This document shows, one piece after another, positions 63,801 to 64,000 of a stretch of DNA of 64,000 nt. The notes below the pieces were generated by a model. It was not told where the DNA came from and did no database searches. It was given only the letters and a program-made list of their open reading frames with translations. Each line of letters starts with the position of its first letter. The first letter of the stretch is position 1. This DNA comes from Cepaea hortensis (Eukaryota > Mollusca > Gastropoda > Stylommatophora > Helicidae): contig OY992882.1 of NCBI GenBank assembly GCA_963921405.1, positions 2,045,001 through 2,109,000 on the forward strand. The letters run 5' to 3'. Position numbers and translations under genes: made by a program.

Positions 63801-64000
63801 TCAGACAGCCAATGGTATCATCAGCTTGAGAGCTCTTCCTCAGGCGATGTAACAGGGGACACAGCATGTGTGGGAATGTCCCAAGAGATGAATGGTGTTG
63901 ATTCTTTAGCTCATGTTGATATGATCATTGAGGGAGAGTTCATTCTGTTTCAGGGAGGGGTCAACAAGATGTACCATGGGATACAGAACTATGACCCCAG
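38681..64000 (+). CDS. PHYH: phytanoyl-CoA 2-hydroxylase (peroxisomal), partial at the right edge
   Basis: Coding exons: 38681-~38752, ~39478-39613, 44717-44885, 57194-57275, 60127-60308, 63954 onward. The enzyme hydroxylates phytanoyl-CoA at C2 using Fe(II), 2-oxoglutarate and O2, the first step of peroxisomal alpha-oxidation. The N terminus contains RLKAVFGHL, a perfect PTS2 signal (R-L-x5-H-L). Family blocks in order: FYEENGFLVIKKLVP, VTVMRDIAI, CFTGPDVVAMHTMLINKPPD, SRHPMHQDLHYFPFRPAD (HQD supplies the iron-binding His and Asp), NGCLVVVPGSHQGEL, YPKWEGGVNKMYHGIQ. The second iron-binding His is beyond the window. Intron phases from exon 2 on agree (2, 0, 1, 0). The junction of exons 1 and 2 is not resolved. 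Confidence 0.93.
38753..39477. other. PHYH intron 1, nothing recognised
   Basis: AT-rich intron. No repeats or ORFs of interest. Confidence 0.5.
39478..39613 (+). CDS. PHYH: PHYH coding exon 2
   Basis: Encodes GFRYTVDNRKLTLQQRQFYE and NGFLVIKKLVPSNKLHQYR, ending at a strong donor TACAG|GTGAGT in phase 2. The acceptor could be any of several AGs between 39464 and 39484. It contains no ATG. Confidence 0.88.
39716..39812 (+). mobile_element. SINE 3' fragment
   Basis: GTTGCCAAGAAATCACAAGC and TATCCTGTAAATGATATGCA match the 3' half of the copy at 22030. Confidence 0.6.
39838..40044. repeat. 41-bp minisatellite, 5 copies
   Basis: Unit has GACATTATCACCAGGGACAG and AACAATAACAATATTTACTG. Confidence 0.92.
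40045..40098 (+). mobile_element. tRNA-like SINE head
   Basis: GAGCTGCTGTAGCATAGTGG and CTATACACTCGCC form a good A-box half of a tRNA. The B-box half is absent, replaced at 40099 by the tail of the U2-headed retroposon. Confidence 0.6.
40102..40246 (-). mobile_element. U2-headed retroposon, copy 2 (5' truncated)
   Basis: The minus strand starts ATCAAAGTGTAGTATCTGTA (U2 from about position 26), then CTTGATCTTGCCAG, CACACAGGGACGTGGGGACC, GGGGCAGCTCTAG, ending TTATTAAAAAAATTTTAAAA. Same U2/body junction as copy 1. Confidence 0.75.
40247..42757. repeat. poly-C-spaced minisatellite, about 55 copies
   Basis: The unit is AAGGTACTTTATAGGCAGTA then CATGACAAGA followed by a C-run of 5 to about 21. 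A TACACCGC/TACATCGC variant and a shorter TACAAGG variant are grouped in blocks. The minus strand therefore has dozens of G-runs. Confidence 0.95.
42826..42920. repeat. (CAT)n microsatellite, LINE 3' tail
   Basis: About 30 CAT repeats at the 3' end of the minus-strand LINE that follows. Confidence 0.9.
42921..44575 (-). mobile_element. decayed LINE with RT and C-terminal region
   Basis: From 5' to 3' on the minus strand: RLARWAEYFQELLNP near 44560; VFVDQEKAFDRVDRYKLW; VRQGCVLSPLLFNIYMDRI; KTEVMQVSRSPG; YLGSMITEDGRLDREI; TLCYQSQTWT; IKWFGHVVRM; PRGRPRRKWIDDITD. Several stops and shifts separate the pieces, for example near 43770 and 43600-43750. Same superfamily as the LINE at 31386. It ends in the (CAT)n run. 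Confidence 0.88.
44576..44716. other. PHYH intron 2 end, short AATCATAAGTACAT repeats
   Basis: Four short repeats at 44570-44620, then the branch and acceptor region of exon 3. Confidence 0.5.
44717..44885 (+). CDS. PHYH: PHYH coding exon 3
   Basis: Acceptor CCTTTGTACAG|G, donor CCAGAG|GTAACT. Encodes DRFAEICRRDVVVHGVTVMR, EFVPGEQAVTKIQNFQNDK and LFEYCTLPE. Confidence 0.93.
44895..45045. mobile_element. possible retroposon 3' end with (ATC)n
   Basis: An (ATC)n run at 44893-44917 followed by CACCATGGCATCCATTACGG, similar in style to other CAT-tailed retroposon ends here. Low confidence. Confidence 0.35.
45055..47158. repeat. 42/45-bp minisatellite, left part, in PHYH intron 3
   Basis: The unit is GATGTCTGTAAGGATACAG, then AGAGGAGAAGATTATTTGAT and GCCCAA. 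It has 45-bp and 42-bp forms; the latter lacks GAA and usually has GGGAGGAG. First units at 45055-45230 are irregular. Confidence 0.95.
47159..48564 (+). repeat. 5' LTR of copy B
   Basis: 1406 bp, TG...CA, nearly identical to 52276-53681. Same family as copy A's LTR but considerably diverged from it. Confidence 0.94.
48569..48585 (+). other. primer-binding site of copy B
   Basis: TGGTGGAGCAAGCGGGG starts four bases after the LTR. One base different from copy A. Confidence 0.7.
48586..49080 (+). other. untranslated leader of copy B
   Basis: Non-coding, about 500 bases. Its early part keeps the GTACTTGCATATTGGCACAG-type repeats seen in copy A. Confidence 0.7.
49081..51954 (+). CDS. gag-protease-partial integrase polyprotein, intact 957 codons
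   Basis: ATG at 49081 after the leader. Residues about 28-125 are charged heptad-like repeats (KRLELEQETK), probably a coiled coil. About 150-330: gag core with SSRREPGELFAAYSLRLKSY. Two CCHC knuckles (C-x2-C-x4-H-x4-C) at about 375-388 and 433-446. Protease motif YDTGLDG near 500 with MIIGTKY near 572. Integrase zinc finger about 666-722 (GHYCWPGMTGDVRRWVKSC, SECQ). It then passes directly to the GPY/F module (GWKGPYPVEKVV near 750) and a basic tail. The D,D-35-E integrase core and all of reverse transcriptase are absent. It could make virus-like-particle protein and protease but not copy or integrate itself. Confidence 0.93.
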   Translation: MATPKVTTAELRANGEEIGLAGTELTDYIQEREREIRKGEREDRKAELEVRRIEVETKRMEMEQEAKKLEQETKRLELEQETKRLELEQETKKLEMEQTARRQEMEHEYRLKELELKTQTKGEIDAAEGSSSSPGATHMIGQGYHAMKFPLAVYDESKEKIFQFLDRFEAMAIAMGLERSRWALKVSQALRGSGYEVYTRLPPGQENQYEELKAALMKHYEVTAQTYRKKFRSSRREPGELFAAYSLRLKSYLQKWMDLAEFKRDYESLEEMMVVDQMRKQMSKPLRTFLGEQGAERIDVVNKLAERFVEVHGEAEELSTQTKGQEKPEKKKPKNWEGEKVETYIKHTEESSEKVKVGTQSTSNSQAKRQWSEKWCSFCRAASHNTKDCRSKPKSSYFAACKVIPTSVITDKAEVSEGERNKKDTGKPRKGTECTHCQSITHNTVDCRCKANDANCITNLEESKEEGKETVKEMKDTQDQERPPVVELIEVNGQQVACLYDTGLDGEAVVDASLVSPDQLTGETIEIQPAMRSAVTMTLPIAKVEIKSRYVTGIIPAAVLSDSLFPMIIGTKYVFLGMPKQQAHKGTVVSGSQRKEKEAETLCDNSGIGELHTAQRKDTTLHPCYRKLQRSAEPPERGQYFLKNQLLYRRAGRGDNLHEQWVVPETHRPHILQSGHIIGENRHMGVRETLQQISGHYCWPGMTGDVRRWVKSCSECQKAPPNKRIKRKLALKVEDKVEVWSPAETNILQVGWKGPYPVEKVVSKNIYKIRIGEEKKNLSRHLIRKYEERSGSKASHFMVMAAIGTKVTSPDEDQRSPVQHRRAYGTVRDRSDLPNDRRREITSQGKDKSESFTGNQVQKGWVTSGKARITQDSNRRLADQIQYRPRWSWKQKPRRFGKDDSVRRGRGGTSPEEKPGETKRTWKQCYNQDGTIRLYCEPSLTQVERRSTERTGARSQH
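52105..52201 (+). pseudogene. RNase H C-terminal remnant, copy B
   Basis: Frame reads LLLQLDFTVEYIFGKENVGA, then DFLSRHPDPEEEA and a TAG. It is the end of a Ty3/gypsy RNase H placed after the integrase module. The preceding 150 bases match copy A weakly and appear to hold the start of the lost RT region. Confidence 0.8.
52263..52275 (+). other. polypurine tract of copy B
   Basis: AAGAGGGGGCCTA abuts the 3' LTR, identical to copy A. Confidence 0.82.
52276..53681 (+). repeat. 3' LTR of copy B
   Basis: 1406 bp, ends CATCACA, followed by the GATGT target duplication. Confidence 0.94.
53682..56872. repeat. 42/45-bp minisatellite, right part
   Basis: Continues the 45055 array. It contains a large internal duplication: the unit order around 54000-54880 recurs around 55110-56000, marked by CAATATG and GCTCAAG variant units. 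ORFs of 710 codons (plus) and others on the minus strand result from the multiple-of-three period. Confidence 0.95.
56873..57010. repeat. about 45-50-bp tandem repeat, 3 copies
   Basis: Units of AGCAATGTCAGATGT, CTTATTTCATTGGTTGTTAC and ATT, just before PHYH exon 4. Confidence 0.8.
57194..57275 (+). CDS. PHYH: PHYH coding exon 4
   Basis: Acceptor GGCTTTCAG|GTT, donor GACTCAG|GTACAC. Encodes VVDYVECFTGPDVVAMHTML and INKPPDS, part of the 2-oxoglutarate pocket region. It follows a 12.3-kb intron filled by an array and an LTR element. Confidence 0.94.
57378..57590. repeat. 52-bp minisatellite, 4 copies
   Basis: Unit has TTCTGAGGTCAGTGGTGTGT and AATGGCACAGATCACATCAA. Confidence 0.92.
57591..58334. 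other. PHYH intron 4, nothing recognised
   Basis: AT-rich intron DNA without supported features. Confidence 0.4.
58335..60118. repeat. about 45-bp minisatellite (ACAGATGTTCTTGTAAACAC), split by a LINE
   Basis: About 30 diverged units with TTGTTCAGTATGTTCATCACT at 58335-59255 and 59705-60118, up to 9 bp from exon 5. Some units are fused or truncated. Confidence 0.92.
59256..59704 (-). mobile_element. LINE 3' fragment with RNase H domain
   Basis: Minus frames read VIVTDSESMLRKVRTGKLRA, EWLASLRRSRVASIDWIFSL and GHASVLANE, then AGSAKLGGVLMHDKADMVAA. DSxSML and WI..GHA.V.ANE.AD.LA are RNase H signatures of non-LTR elements. One frameshift near 59510. The tail is ATTAATTGATTGATT-like near 59260. 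It interrupts the 45-bp array. Confidence 0.85.
60127..60308 (+). CDS. PHYH: PHYH coding exon 5 (HxD iron site)
   Basis: Acceptor GTCCCCGCAG|GC, donor TGGGAG|GTAGGG. Encodes KLTSRHPMHQDLHYFPFRPA, then NGCLVVVPGSHQGELLVHGY. HQD gives two of the three iron ligands. Confidence 0.95.
60309..60480. other. PHYH intron 5 start, nothing recognised
   Basis: Unique sequence before the LINE-derived satellite. Confidence 0.4.
60560..62560 (-). mobile_element. LINE RNase H fragment with an internally amplified 70-bp segment
   Basis: The left flank, minus strand 60700-60600, reads SQRGVPGDERAHQLAHKGAT. The right flank near 62395 reads RKVTIQWILSQ. Together they form the end of a LINE RNase H (QWI.S..GVPG.ERA..LA). 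The part between has expanded into the array at 60650-62392. Confidence 0.75.
60650..62392. repeat. 70-bp minisatellite derived from LINE RNase H, about 25 copies
   Basis: Almost perfect 70-bp units (CTGGTTGATCAGCCCTCTCA, CAGGCACCCCACGCTGAGAC, GTATCCACTGTATGGTGACC). Each unit on the minus strand can be read as QWILSQRGVPGDERADQ. Only a handful of single-base variants were seen, for example GTATGGAGAC at 60974 and 61394, 420 bp (six units) apart, suggesting block copying. Confidence 0.95.
62645..63172. repeat. 44-bp minisatellite (CAATCATGGAAGGAGGATGA), 12 copies
   Basis: 44-bp units with GAATGTCCCGAGTCAGTGTA. CCCGAG, CTGGAG and CCAGAG variants alternate. Confidence 0.94.
63173..63511. other. 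PHYH intron 5, nothing recognised
   Basis: Unique sequence. A 71-codon minus ORF here has no recognised motif. Confidence 0.35.
63512..63668. repeat. 12-bp minisatellite (CACACATCTGTC), about 12 copies
   Basis: Units CCACACATCTGT, CCACACACCTGT and GCACATCTTTCC in tandem. Confidence 0.9.
63669..63953. other. PHYH intron 5 end
   Basis: Unique sequence ending in the pyrimidine-rich acceptor CATTCTGTTTCAG. Confidence 0.5.
63954..64000 (+). CDS. PHYH: PHYH coding exon 6, cut by the window edge
   Basis: Acceptor TTCTGTTTCAG|GGA. Encodes GGVNKMYHGIQNYDP in phase with exon 5. The remainder lies outside. Confidence 0.92.

Overview
This is an animal nuclear DNA window with no bacterial or viral layout. 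It holds two spliced genes with clean GT/AG introns, many non-LTR, LTR, SINE and DNA transposon copies, and an extreme load of minisatellites. Gene content, tRNA-headed SINEs and repeat style suggest a marine invertebrate, probably a mollusc. That is an inference; no species is claimed.

Genes. (1) Minus strand, 12793 down to 1138: a complete six-exon gene for a fold-type II PLP enzyme of the serine racemase / threonine dehydratase family. The exon phases join without a break to give 354 codons. The racemase-specific serine is alanine, so an ammonia-lyase is more likely than a racemase. (2) Plus strand, 38681 to the right edge: PHYH, phytanoyl-CoA 2-hydroxylase, starting with a textbook PTS2 peroxisome signal and running off the window in its sixth recognised coding exon. 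The two genes point away from each other across about 26 kb of repeats.

Layout. 1-12.8 kb: dehydratase gene with array-filled introns, including a 3.4-kb array of 40-bp units. 12.8-13.4 kb: a 536-bp foldback palindrome just upstream of its first coding exon. 13.9-16.5 kb: two arrays and a tRNA-SINE. 16.56-19.63 kb: a complete Tigger/pogo-type DNA transposon with a three-times-frameshifted transposase, abutting a mariner-like foldback element at 19.63-20.20 kb. 20.8-24.8 kb: arrays and SINEs. 24.85-33.11 kb: LTR retrotransposon copy A (minus), with a LINE nested in its 5' LTR. 33.7-37.8 kb: SINEs, simple repeats and a retroposon with a U2 snRNA head. 38.7-64 kb: PHYH, whose introns carry a poly-C array (40.2-42.8 kb), a degraded LINE, a 5.3-kb array of 42/45-bp units split by LTR retrotransposon copy B (47.16-53.68 kb), and further arrays. 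One of those is a 70-bp satellite whose unit is a piece of a LINE RNase H.

The most unusual system is the LTR element. Both copies encode gag, protease, the integrase zinc finger and the integrase GPY/F module, but share deletions of the integrase catalytic core and of reverse transcriptase. An RNase H tail remains downstream of integrase, which implies the Gmr1-like order gag-PR-IN-RT-RH. Copy B keeps a 957-codon ORF and almost identical LTRs, so a polymerase-less family appears to have moved recently using enzymes supplied in trans. Both copies sit inside minisatellites with 5-bp target duplications.
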